Assembly (NCBI GenBank): GCA_963819885.1
Contig: CAWFXV010000017.1
Location: 4,537 to 68,536, forward strand
DNA: 64,000 nt
Direction of reading: 5' to 3'
Source of the DNA: JACVRX01 sp963819885
Lineage (GTDB): Bacteria; Actinomycetota; Actinomycetes; Jiangellales; Jiangellaceae
The position numbers were made by a program, and so were the translations under genes. Shown here piece by piece: positions 10,602-17,644 of this stretch. A model generated the notes under the pieces. That model was not told the origin of the DNA. It made no database searches and was given only the letters and a program-made list of their open reading frames with translations. Positions within the stretch are counted from its first letter, which is position 1. Every line of letters begins with the position of its first letter.

Positions 10602-11099
10602 TCAGCTCACGGCTTTCTTCACCAGCGCTGCGATCCTTGCCTCGTCGGCGGCGGTCAACGCCTTCAATGCGAAGGCGGTCGGCCACATGGTGCCTTCGTC
10701 GAGGTTCGCCTCCTCGTTGAAGCCGAACGTCGCGTACCTCGTTTTGAACTTCTGCGCGCTTTGGAAGAAGCAGACGACCTTGCCGTCCTTGGCGTACGCG
10801 GGCTGCCCGTACCAGAGTTTCGGCGAGAGGCCTGGCGCGCTGGCTTTGATGATTTCATGGAGCCGCTCGCCGATGGCGCGGTCGGATTCCGGCATCTCGG
10901 CGATCTTGGCGAGCACGGCAACTTCCTCGTCCGCCTTGTCCCCACGTTTGCCGCGGCGCGCTTCCGCCTTCAGCTCTTTGGTGCGCTCCTTCATCGCGGC
11001 TAGTTCCACGTCAGTGAGTCCCGTGAACTCCGTGCCTGTCGCGGTGGCGCGCTTGGCGGACTGCTGGGTGCCCTTCTTTGCAGGTTTCCTCTCAGCCAT
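10602..11099 (-). CDS. DUF1801 (YdhG-like) protein
   Basis: A 165-residue protein. The first ~65 residues are Lys/Ala-rich and probably disordered. The rest is the YdhG/DUF1801 fold: LHEIIKASAPGLSPKLWYGQPAYAKDGK, then VCFFQSAQKFKTRYATFGF. Members are often called iron-chaperone-like by distant similarity to frataxin folds, but the role is not established. It sits between uvrA-like and VOC genes on the same strand. The ATG at 11099 was chosen; no nearer start would keep the domain and a ribosome site. Confidence 0.75.
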   Translation of the reverse strand: MAERKPAKKGTQQSAKRATATGTEFTGLTDVELAAMKERTKELKAEARRGKRGDKADEEVAVLAKIAEMPESDRAIGERLHEIIKASAPGLSPKLWYGQPAYAKDGKVVCFFQSAQKFKTRYATFGFNEEANLDEGTMWPTAFALKALTAADEARIAALVKKAVS

Positions 11100-11132
11100 G
11101 GCGAAGCACCTCCGTGGGTCGAACGAGTCCCC

Positions 11133-11522
11133 TCACCGGTCCTGAAGCAGCCCGAGAACGTTGTCATCGGGATCGGTGACTGTGGCCACCAAGCGGCCGC
11201 CACCAACGTCGCGCACGGGCTCCTTCATTGTGGCACCCGCGGCGGTCACCTCGGCCAGCTTCGCCTCGATGTCCGGCACGTGCCAGTAGGCCACCGGTGA
11301 GGTCATGCCCTGCGGTCCACCTCTCGGTACCAACCCGATTTGCTGGCCCTCGGCCTCGAAGCCGACATAGTAGGGCCCGTCGGTCTGCGGCGGGACGCCG
11401 ATCAGGGCGGCGTACACCGCCTTGGCCTTGGCCAGGTCGGACACGGGGTGCAAAACGGTCTTGATTCCCTGGGTGGAAGAGCCGGTCATGGTCACTCCCG
11501 ACGTCGTGGTGGTGATGTCCAT
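11133..11522 (-). CDS. VOC-family (glyoxalase/bleomycin-resistance fold) protein
   Basis: A 129-residue VOC protein with two beta-alpha-beta-beta-beta units: TVLHPVSDLAKAKAVYAALIG at the start and PVRDVGGGRLVATVTDPDDN-type strand near the end (GLLQDR C-terminus). Substrate unknown; such proteins bind metals and small molecules or sequester antibiotics. The ATG at 11522 lies in sequence nearly identical to that around the start of the second VOC gene (13295). The two proteins themselves are clearly different, so the shared part is the upstream region, not the gene. It follows the MFS gene with a 5-base gap. Confidence 0.8.
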   Translation of the reverse strand: MDITTTTSGVTMTGSSTQGIKTVLHPVSDLAKAKAVYAALIGVPPQTDGPYYVGFEAEGQQIGLVPRGGPQGMTSPVAYWHVPDIEAKLAEVTAAGATMKEPVRDVGGGRLVATVTDPDDNVLGLLQDR

Positions 11523-11588
11523 GACGGTCACGCTAGTTGCGGCTTGGTGACCCGAGCTTCTCGATTCCTGATCTGTCTTGTCACCTGA
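11511..11588. repeat. Copy of the araC/VOC junction, at the MFS/VOC boundary
   Basis: About 75 bp covering the last ~20 codons of the MFS gene, the gap and the first codons of the VOC gene. It matches 13286-13362 (end of araC, gap, start of the second VOC gene) with only scattered differences; both contain GCTTCTCGATTCCTGATC and GGTCACGCTAG. In consequence the MFS protein ends IRNREARVTKPQLA and the AraC protein ends IRNREAPAVEPQLA. One junction was copied from the other. Confidence 0.75.
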
Positions 11589-12817
11589 AGCCGACGCCGG
11601 GCCAGCAGCAGGATGCACGCGACGGCGCCGAGCGTCACGGTGGCGAGTCCCGAGCCGCCGAGCGTCGCTCGGGGGCCCAGCGCCGTGGTGAGCGGGCCGC
11701 CGAGCGCCGCGCCGAGCGGCGATGCCGTGAGCAGCACCGCGCTGCGGGCTGCGAGCATCGCGGCCAGGTGCCGCGTTGGCGACTTCGCCTGGATCAGCGT
11801 CACCGAGAGCGCTACGAAGGGTCCGTAGATCGCGCCGCCAAGCATGAAGCACGCAACGGTGATGGGCGTCGGCACGTCGAACCCGAACGGCAGCAGCGCG
11901 AGCCCCCAGCCGACCACGATGACGACCGTCACAGGCCACAGCGGCAGCTGCCGCAGCGCGCCGACCGCGAGCCCGCCGAGCACCGCGCCGATGCCGAACA
12001 GCATCCAGTACAGGCCCAGCAGCGTGCCCGGTGCGTGCAGGTCGTCGGTTACGTGCAGCGGCAGGGCGACCTCGACCGGGCCGTACACCAGGTTGAAGAA
12101 CCAGGTCAGTGTCAGCAGCCCGAGCAGCTCGGGATGGGACCGCAGCAATGCCAGCCCGCCACGGCCGGCCGCCTGGTCGACGGACGAGGTGTCCCCCGCC
12201 TCCGGCAGCCGGGTGCGTGCGACGAGCCCCGCGAGGAACACGTAGGTGAGAGCATCCAGACCGAGCACGAGCGCGGAGCTGACGTACATCACCAGCACAC
12301 CGGCGATCGCGGGCCCGGCGATCACGGCAGCGAAGTTGAGCGAGCTGACGACGGTGTTCGCGACGAGCCGCTGCTCGTTGGGCAGCAGCTCGGCCAGCAG
12401 GGTGTACGTGCCCGCGCTGCCCCACGCGTGCAGCAGCGACGAGACCGCGAGCAACACGACGTACAGCGACGGCGTCAGCAACCCGGCGAGCCAGGCGAGC
12501 GGTACGGCGCCGAGAAAAACGCCGCGCAACACGTTGTCGGCGAGCAGCAGCCGCCTGGCCGGCACCCGGCGCAGACGGCGACCGAACACCAGCGCACCGA
12601 CCACGCCCGGCAACGTGTACGCGGCAACCGAGCCGCCGACCCAAAGCCCCGCGGTGGCCTGCGGCGCGAGCTCGATGGCGAGCCACGCCACAGCGACGAA
12701 GCTCATCCCGTCGCCGAGGTACGAAACCCCGAAGCCGAAGATCAGTCGCCGAAACACCCGGTTGGCGAGCACCGGCCGGTAGGCGGAGGGGACGAGGCGT
12801 CCGAGCACCGAGGGCAT
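11528..12817 (-). CDS. Major facilitator superfamily transporter
   Basis: A 429-residue membrane protein with about 12 hydrophobic segments, of the MFS_3/TetA-like group. The loop between helices 2 and 3 has GRRLRRVPARRLLLADN. A cytoplasmic loop around residues 205-225 splits the halves. Likely a proton-driven drug or metabolite exporter, consistent with its neighbours (VOC proteins, class II UvrA). Odd feature: its last ~20 residues (VTRQIRNREARVTKPQLA) are homologous to the C-terminal tail of the AraC protein encoded upstream, so the natural end was replaced by copied sequence. Confidence 0.83.
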   Translation of the reverse strand: MPSVLGRLVPSAYRPVLANRVFRRLIFGFGVSYLGDGMSFVAVAWLAIELAPQATAGLWVGGSVAAYTLPGVVGALVFGRRLRRVPARRLLLADNVLRGVFLGAVPLAWLAGLLTPSLYVVLLAVSSLLHAWGSAGTYTLLAELLPNEQRLVANTVVSSLNFAAVIAGPAIAGVLVMYVSSALVLGLDALTYVFLAGLVARTRLPEAGDTSSVDQAAGRGGLALLRSHPELLGLLTLTWFFNLVYGPVEVALPLHVTDDLHAPGTLLGLYWMLFGIGAVLGGLAVGALRQLPLWPVTVVIVVGWGLALLPFGFDVPTPITVACFMLGGAIYGPFVALSVTLIQAKSPTRHLAAMLAARSAVLLTASPLGAALGGPLTTALGPRATLGGSGLATVTLGAVACILLLARRRLQVTRQIRNREARVTKPQLA

Positions 12818-12884
12818 CTGGTGTCGATGTACCTGAGATCGATCTGTCTTAGCCGTCAGTCAGGCCTGCGATCGCCGGACGGGC

Positions 12885-13295
12885 TCAGCGGACCTCGAAG
12901 ATACGGATCATGTTGCCCGCGGGATCACGGAACGCGCAGTCGCGAACGCCCCACGGCTGGTCGGTCGGCTCCTGGACGACCTCGGCGTCGCCGGCCTGCA
13001 GCTGCTCGAAGGTGCGCTCGAGGTCGGCGGTGGCCAGGTTGATACCGCCGTAGGTGCCCTTGGCCATCATCTCGGTGATGACGCGGCGCTCGTCGTCGGT
13101 GATGCCGGGGTCAGCGGCCGGCGGATGCAGGACGATGGACGTGCCCGGCTGGGCGGGGGGACCGACCGTGATCCAGTGCATCCCTCCGTATTCGACGTCG
13201 TTGCGGACCTCGAAGCCGAGGGTGTCGCGGTAGAAGGCCAGGGAGGCGTCCGGGTCATCATGCGGGAGGTATGCCTGGTGAATGGTGATGTCCAT
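12885..13295 (-). CDS. VOC-family protein (glyoxalase fold)
   Basis: A 136-residue VOC protein: HDDPDASLAFYRDTLGFEV, GTSIVLHPPAADPGITDDER, GVRDCAFRDPAGNMIRIFE. This subgroup is very often encoded directly after an AraC-type regulator, as here: the araC stop (13300) is 5 bases upstream of this start. Probably binds or modifies a small toxic compound; the substrate is unknown. The region around its ATG is duplicated at 11511-11588. Confidence 0.85.
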   Translation of the reverse strand: MDITIHQAYLPHDDPDASLAFYRDTLGFEVRNDVEYGGMHWITVGPPAQPGTSIVLHPPAADPGITDDERRVITEMMAKGTYGGINLATADLERTFEQLQAGDAEVVQEPTDQPWGVRDCAFRDPAGNMIRIFEVR

Positions 13296-13362
13296 GCGGT
13301 CACGCTAGCTGCGGCTCGACGGCCGGTGCTTCTCGATTCCTGATCGGTCTGGTCACTCGCTT
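13286..13362. repeat. araC/VOC junction, probable source of the copied junction
   Basis: End of araC, 4-base gap and start of the VOC gene. It matches 11511-11588 closely over about 75 bp. Because araC-VOC pairs are a common actinobacterial arrangement, this copy is probably the original and the MFS/VOC junction the derived one. Confidence 0.7.
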
Positions 13363-13749
13363 CGCCACGCACGGCGGCATCCCCGCCGTCGCGCGGGGCG
13401 CCTCATCCCGATAGACGCTGGGCGGCATGCCGACCAGCTCGGTGAAGCGAGTGCTGAATGTGCCCAGCGATGAGCAGCCGACCGCGAAGCAGACCTCCGT
13501 GACGCTCATGTCGCCACGAAGCAGCAGCGCCATCGCGCGCTCGATGCGCCGCGTCATCAGATAGCTGTACGGCGACTCGCCGAACGCGAGCCGGAACTCG
13601 CGGCTGAGGTGCCCGGCCGACATGTGCGCGCCGCGGGCGAGCGCCTCTACGTCCAGCGGCTGCGCGTACTCCCGGTCGATCCGGTCGCGAACCCGGCGCA
13701 GGCGCGCAAGGTCGCGTAGGTGCTGCGCGGTGGCGGAACTGCTGGTCAC
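13300..13749 (-). CDS. AraC-family transcriptional regulator
   Basis: A 149-residue regulator consisting almost only of the double helix-turn-helix: LDVEALARGAHMSAGHLSREFRLAFGESPYSYLMTRRIERA, then MSVTEVCFAVGCSSLGTFSTRFTELVGMPPSVYR. There is no separate ligand domain. The GTG at 13749 heads a leftward series (VOC, MFS, VOC, DUF1801, uvrA-like) that it probably controls. The tail after about 115 has the duplicated IRNREAPAVEPQLA end. It is divergent from the hydrolase gene at 13849. Confidence 0.87.
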   Translation of the reverse strand: MTSSSATAQHLRDLARLRRVRDRIDREYAQPLDVEALARGAHMSAGHLSREFRLAFGESPYSYLMTRRIERAMALLLRGDMSVTEVCFAVGCSSLGTFSTRFTELVGMPPSVYRDEAPRATAGMPPCVAKRVTRPIRNREAPAVEPQLA

Positions 13750-13848
13750 ATGCGAGATCGTACGTCGCGCCGTGGCCTAGCGCCGTTGGCGTCCCCCGTG
13801 GCGGACGGCTGCCGCCGGTGTGTCGGAGGCGGACCCTATATTGGTCGA

Positions 13849-14559
13849 ATGACTCGCGCACCGATCGTCCTGGTTCCCGGATTCTGGCTCGGCGCCTGGG
13901 CCTTTGACGAAGTCGCCGCTTCCCTCCGCGCCGACGGTCACGAGGTCACCGCGCTGACCTTGCCCGGGCTCGAGTCGGTTGATGCCGACCGGTCTTCGAT
14001 CACGCTCGCCGACCACGTCGACGCAATCTGTGCCGAAATTGCTGCGGCCGGACGTCCCGTCGTGCTTGCCGTGCACAGCGGTGCCGGCGCCCCTGGTTAT
14101 GCGGTCACGGACCGCATCCCGGAGCAGATCGCGGCGATGATCTACGTCGACACCGGCCCGGCGATCGGCGCGCTCGACCCCGACTTCGCCGGCACGGAGA
14201 AGCCGCTGCCGTCACACGAGGAGCTGGCCGCGGAGGAAAACCTCGACGGGCTCACCGACGAGCAGCTCGAGACATTCCGGCGGCGCGCCGTTCCCGAGCC
14301 TGGTGCCGCGCTTCGGGAGGCCGCCGACCTGACCAACGGAGCGCGCCTCGACGTGCCGAGCACAGTCGTATGCACGGCGTTCACGTCCGATCAGTACCGG
14401 GACGCCGTCAAGGAGGGCTATGCGTTCGTGGCCGGCCTGGCCGAACTGCGCGACGTGACCTACCTCGACCTACCGACCAGCCATTGGCCGATGTGGTCGC
14501 GCCCGCAGGAGCTCGCCGCGATCATCGGCGACGTCGCTCACAAAGCGTCCCACGGCTGA
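13849..14559 (+). CDS. Alpha/beta-hydrolase fold protein
   Basis: A 236-residue alpha/beta hydrolase. The oxyanion strand IVLVPGFWLGAWAFDE is at the N-terminus. The nucleophile elbow reads AVHSGAG (about residue 80), with Ser in place and the preceding Gly of GxSxG replaced by Val. The catalytic His is in LPTSHWPMWSRP near the C-terminus. Resembles esterase or salicylate-esterase-like hydrolases in general pattern; substrate unknown. The ATG at 13849 is used because the strand starts directly there; an upstream extension would run into the araC promoter. Confidence 0.82.
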   Translation: MTRAPIVLVPGFWLGAWAFDEVAASLRADGHEVTALTLPGLESVDADRSSITLADHVDAICAEIAAAGRPVVLAVHSGAGAPGYAVTDRIPEQIAAMIYVDTGPAIGALDPDFAGTEKPLPSHEELAAEENLDGLTDEQLETFRRRAVPEPGAALREAADLTNGARLDVPSTVVCTAFTSDQYRDAVKEGYAFVAGLAELRDVTYLDLPTSHWPMWSRPQELAAIIGDVAHKASHG

Positions 14560-14620
14560 CGGACCGAACCCGAGATCAGGTCTTGGTCCCACAGACGACC
14601 ATGGCGTTCAGTTCGGCGGA

Positions 14621-15001
14621 TCACACCGAAACGATCTCGACGTGCAGGTTGGCGGCTCGAGCAAGCTCGGCCAAGTCGTCGACGTCTCCGGTGAGAATCC
14701 CATCGCCGTCGGCCGCAAGCAGCACGAGTGCTGCATCGATCACATCGGCGAGACGGGTACGACCCAGCAGCACGCCAGCGCTGCGACCAGCCCACTCGTC
14801 CAAAGCTTCGACCTGCACACCGCGGAGCATCCGTGCGACAACCGCCTGCTTCCCCGCTCCCCCACGCCAGATTTGTCCGATTACCCCTCCATGCGTCACC
14901 GGCGGCTGTCCAGCCAAGACCTCGTTCTTGAGAAGTGCGACGACCTCGCGGTTTCCGCGCTCCACGCTGACGAATGCGCCCGCATCGAGCACCAGCGTCA
15001 C
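14621..15001 (-). CDS. VapC-like PIN-domain toxin
   Basis: A 126-residue PIN protein. The first acidic residue is in TLVLDAGAFVSVERG, then Arg/Asp in GRTRLADVIDAALVLLAADGD and the last acids in ILTGDVDDLAELAR. This fits a Mg-dependent ribonuclease of the VapC type, which cleaves tRNA or rRNA. The GTG start at 15001 overlaps the antitoxin stop by 4 bases. One canonical acidic residue position in the middle (normally Glu/Asp in a TxxxxxE helix) is hard to assign, so activity is likely but not certain. Confidence 0.8.
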   Translation of the reverse strand: MTLVLDAGAFVSVERGNREVVALLKNEVLAGQPPVTHGGVIGQIWRGGAGKQAVVARMLRGVQVEALDEWAGRSAGVLLGRTRLADVIDAALVLLAADGDGILTGDVDDLAELARAANLHVEIVSV

Positions 15002-15279
15002 GCCGCACCCTCGCCCCGGCCACGAATGACAACGGCTCGCGCCCTGGCCCGCCGAGTCGCTTCCACCATCTCGTCGTCGGTGATGGGGCCGTGTTCGGCC
15101 TCCCACTCCGCAACGAAGTCCCGGAGGGCCATTAGCGTCGTGTCGTGCTGCGCCTGGCGCCGCAGCGCATCATTGACCCACTCGCTGAGGCTTCCGTACC
15201 GGCCGTCAGCCACCGCGGATCGTCCTGCGTCGATCAGATTCCCGTCGACTGAGGCCGACAGCCTCTCTTTCGATGCCAT
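14998..15279 (-). CDS. Antitoxin of the VapBC-like pair
   Basis: A 93-residue protein with an N-terminal ribbon-helix-helix pattern (KERLSASVDGNLIDAGRSAVADGRYGSLSEWVNDALRRQ). The C-terminal tail is charged. I start at ATG 15279; a TTG at 15294 would extend it by five residues but lies inside the AT-rich promoter. No Shine-Dalgarno is visible, so the mRNA may be near-leaderless. It should neutralise the PIN toxin and repress its own operon. Confidence 0.8.
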   Translation of the reverse strand: MASKERLSASVDGNLIDAGRSAVADGRYGSLSEWVNDALRRQAQHDTTLMALRDFVAEWEAEHGPITDDEMVEATRRARARAVVIRGRGEGAA

Positions 15280-15299
15280 AATATCATCATACAATTATG
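15277..15299 (-). promoter_or_regulatory. AT-rich promoter/operator of the VapBC-like pair
   Basis: Inverted repeat CATAAT/ATTATG (15277-15282 and 15294-15299, 11-base spacer) in an otherwise GC-rich stretch; it overlaps the antitoxin ATG. The distal CATAAT on the minus strand can be a -10 box about 14 bases before the start codon. Such a site would let the antitoxin block both transcription and initiation. Confidence 0.5.
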
Positions 15300-15350
15300 C
15301 CACGTTCCTGCCAACACCAGGCTGCCGTTCCCGACTCCGCAGCAGTTGGA

Positions 15351-16067
15351 TCACCGGCCCAGATAGGCGCCGCCATTGACATGCAGGACCTGCCCCGTGA
15401 TGTGGCCCGCGTCCGGTGACGCAAGAAAACGTACGAGCGCGGCGACATCGGCGGTCGTGCCCGGCCGACCGTTCTTCGTCTGCGCCACCCGTCGTCGTAT
15501 TCCTTCTTCGGTCATGCGGTCGCGGAAGAACTCGGTGTCGACGATCAGACCGGGTGAGACGACGTTGGCGGTGATGCCGCGCGGTCCCAGCTCACCGGCG
15601 AGATCCGCCGTCCACGCCTCCAGCGCGGCCTTCGCGGCGCCGTATGAGCCGGCCCCGATGCGCGCCGCAATCGAGCCGATGGTGACGACGCGGGCGCCGT
15701 CTGTCAGCCGCGACTTCAATGCCGTTGTCACCAAGACAGCAGACAAGACGTTGCCTCCAAAGTTGGCCCGCCAGTTGGCTGCCAGCGTTTCCAGGTCGTC
15801 GGCCTCCGGGCGATCGAAGTCGTAGTTCCCTCCGACATTGTTGACCAGCACGTCGACGAACTCGGGGAGCGCGGACATCGCCGATGCGACAGCTATCGGA
15901 TCCGATGCGTCAAACCGCACTGGCCTGGCTCCGAGTTGGCTGGCCGCTGCGTCTAGCACCCCGGCACGGCGACCGGTGATGACGACCGCATCACCCATAG
16001 CGACGAAGGTCTCGGCGATCGCGTAGCCGATTCCGGTCGCTCCCCCAGTGACCACGACGTTTCTCAC
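15351..16067 (-). CDS. Short-chain dehydrogenase/reductase
   Basis: A 238-residue classical SDR. Cofactor motif VVTGGATGIGYAIAE at residues 4-18; NNVGG after strand 4; catalytic Ser in TIGSIAARIG; Tyr and Lys in SYGAAKAAL; the GPRGITANVVSPG stretch is typical. ITGRR after strand 2 suggests NADP(H). The GTG at 16067 has AGGAG 8 bases upstream and puts the Rossmann motif at the N-terminus, so longer starts are rejected. Substrate unknown. Divergent from the GDPD gene (55 bases). Confidence 0.88.
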   Translation of the reverse strand: MRNVVVTGGATGIGYAIAETFVAMGDAVVITGRRAGVLDAAASQLGARPVRFDASDPIAVASAMSALPEFVDVLVNNVGGNYDFDRPEADDLETLAANWRANFGGNVLSAVLVTTALKSRLTDGARVVTIGSIAARIGAGSYGAAKAALEAWTADLAGELGPRGITANVVSPGLIVDTEFFRDRMTEEGIRRRVAQTKNGRPGTTADVAALVRFLASPDAGHITGQVLHVNGGAYLGR

Positions 16068-16122
16068 GGTGAACTCCTGGTGCTGCTGACGACGAAGCGG
16101 TGGGAGCGGGCACGATGTTGCC

Positions 16123-16917
16123 ATGACCGGCCTATCGATGCGGCCCGCGGTCAAGCCGTTCTTCGATCACCCGCCTCCGCTCGCGTTCGCCCACCGCGGC
16201 TACTCCCCCGATGGGCTGGAGAACACCAAGCGAGCATTCGCCGCAGCGGTGGAGCTCGGCTACCGGTACATCGAGACCGACGTTCGGGCGACGGCCGACG
16301 GCACCGCCGTTGCCTTCCATGACGCCAGACTGGAGCGGCTTACCGGCCGTCCTGGCCGGATCCGGGATCTGACCTGGAACGAGGTCAGACGAGCACGCGT
16401 TCATGGCGTCGAGCCGATACCCACCCTCGAAGACATGTTCGACGCCTGGCCCGACCTGCGGTGGAACGTCGACGTCAAAGACCCCGCGGCGGTGACACCC
16501 TTCGCGCGCGCCGTCGAGCGCACCCGCGCGCACGAGCGGGTCTGCGTTGCGTCGTTCTCGGATCGACGCCGACGGGCTGTCCTGCGGCGGCTCTCGGCCC
16601 CGGCCGCCACCTCCGGTGGACGGCAGACAATCGCCCGCTTCCGCGGCGCGTCCGCGCTCCGGCTGACCATGCTGGTCACTCGTCTCCTGCGCGAGGTGGA
16701 CTGCCTGCAGATGCCGTCGCGGGTGGGGCAGATCGCGCTGGTCAGTCGTGCGACGGTGGATCACATCCACGCGGCCGGCCGGCAACTGCACGTCTGGACC
16801 GTCAACGATCCCGCCGAGATGCGCCGGATGCTCGCGCTGGGCGTCGACGGGCTGATGACCGACCGCGCCGACGTGCTGCGAGATCTGCTGAGAGCAGAAA
16901 ACCTTCCCACCCGCTAG
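16123..16917 (+). CDS. Glycerophosphodiester phosphodiesterase
   Basis: A 264-residue GDPD. LAFAHRGYSPDGLENT carries the first catalytic His-Arg and Glu-Asn; YIETDVRATADGTAVAFHD the metal Glu/Asp and second His; WNVDVKDP the later metal residues; LHVWTVNDPAEM and GVDGLMTDRAD are the typical end. It hydrolyses glycerophosphodiesters to glycerol-3-phosphate and an alcohol. No signal peptide, so probably cytoplasmic. An in-frame ATG at 16138 is a possible alternative start. Confidence 0.9.
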   Translation: MTGLSMRPAVKPFFDHPPPLAFAHRGYSPDGLENTKRAFAAAVELGYRYIETDVRATADGTAVAFHDARLERLTGRPGRIRDLTWNEVRRARVHGVEPIPTLEDMFDAWPDLRWNVDVKDPAAVTPFARAVERTRAHERVCVASFSDRRRRAVLRRLSAPAATSGGRQTIARFRGASALRLTMLVTRLLREVDCLQMPSRVGQIALVSRATVDHIHAAGRQLHVWTVNDPAEMRRMLALGVDGLMTDRADVLRDLLRAENLPTR

Positions 16918-16950
16918 CCGCCTCCGCAACCCCGCGCTATCGTGTGTCGC

Positions 16951-16977
16951 GATGAAACGGAACCGTTTCGTTTCATC
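16951..16977. promoter_or_regulatory. Operator for the TetR-type regulator
   Basis: Two nested inverted repeats: GAAACGG/CCGTTTC (7-base arms, 2-base spacer) and GATGAAAC/GTTTCATC at the outer ends. This is the size and symmetry of a TetR-family operator. It lies directly before the Shine-Dalgarno and GTG of the tetR gene at 16997, ahead of the tetR-MFS operon, so the regulator should repress its own transcript. Confidence 0.7.
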
Positions 16978-16996
16978 CATGGGAACGGGAGGTGTC

Positions 16997-17644
16997 GTGC
17001 CGGCCTTGGCCACCGCTGCTGGCGCCAGCAGACCCCGGGTGGAGGGCGAGCGCGAGAGCGAGATTCTCGACGCCACCGTACGACTACTCGTCGACGTCGG
17101 CTACGACAGGCTCACCCTCGACGCGGTTGCTGCCGAGGCACGGGCGAGCAAAGCGACGCTGTACCGGCGCTGGAAGGGGAAAGCCGACCTTGTCGTCGAT
17201 GCCGTGCATCGCGCGAAGGCATGCGGCGGGCCACTCGATACCGACACCGGCTCGCTCCGTGGTGACCTAATGGCGATGGCCTGCTGCACCGGTGGCCTCG
17301 TCGACGACGTCCCATTGTCGGTCTTCGCTGGTCTGATGTCGGCCATGCATCACGATCCCGAACTCATGGCGGCGGTTCACGAGCGTTTTCTCGGCCCGCG
17401 GATCGAACTTGCGACCCGGGTATTGGAGCGCGCCCGGGACCGGGGCGAGATCGGCCCAGAGGTCGATATCCGGTTGCTCTTCGCCGTGCTGCCCGCGATG
17501 GTGTTGCACCGGCGGCTGGTCATGGGGGAGCCCATCGATGCCGAATTCGTCGCCCGCGTGATTGACGAGGTACTGCTCCCAGCCGCGCACTGCTCAATAT
17601 CCGTTTCATCCACCCAGAACCCGACACCGAAGAGAGAGTTCTGA
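16997..17644 (+). CDS. TetR/AcrR-family repressor
   Basis: A 215-residue regulator with an N-terminal helix-turn-helix (LTLDAVAAEARASKATLYRRW, around residues 37-57) and an all-helical ligand domain containing FAGLMSAMHHDPEL. I chose GTG 16997 because GGGAGG precedes it and because the in-frame ATG at 16952 lies inside the palindromic operator. ATG 16979 remains possible. Its stop overlaps the ATG of the MFS exporter (TGATG), so both are one operon; the exported drug is probably the inducer. Confidence 0.87.
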   Translation: MPALATAAGASRPRVEGERESEILDATVRLLVDVGYDRLTLDAVAAEARASKATLYRRWKGKADLVVDAVHRAKACGGPLDTDTGSLRGDLMAMACCTGGLVDDVPLSVFAGLMSAMHHDPELMAAVHERFLGPRIELATRVLERARDRGEIGPEVDIRLLFAVLPAMVLHRRLVMGEPIDAEFVARVIDEVLLPAAHCSISVSSTQNPTPKREF

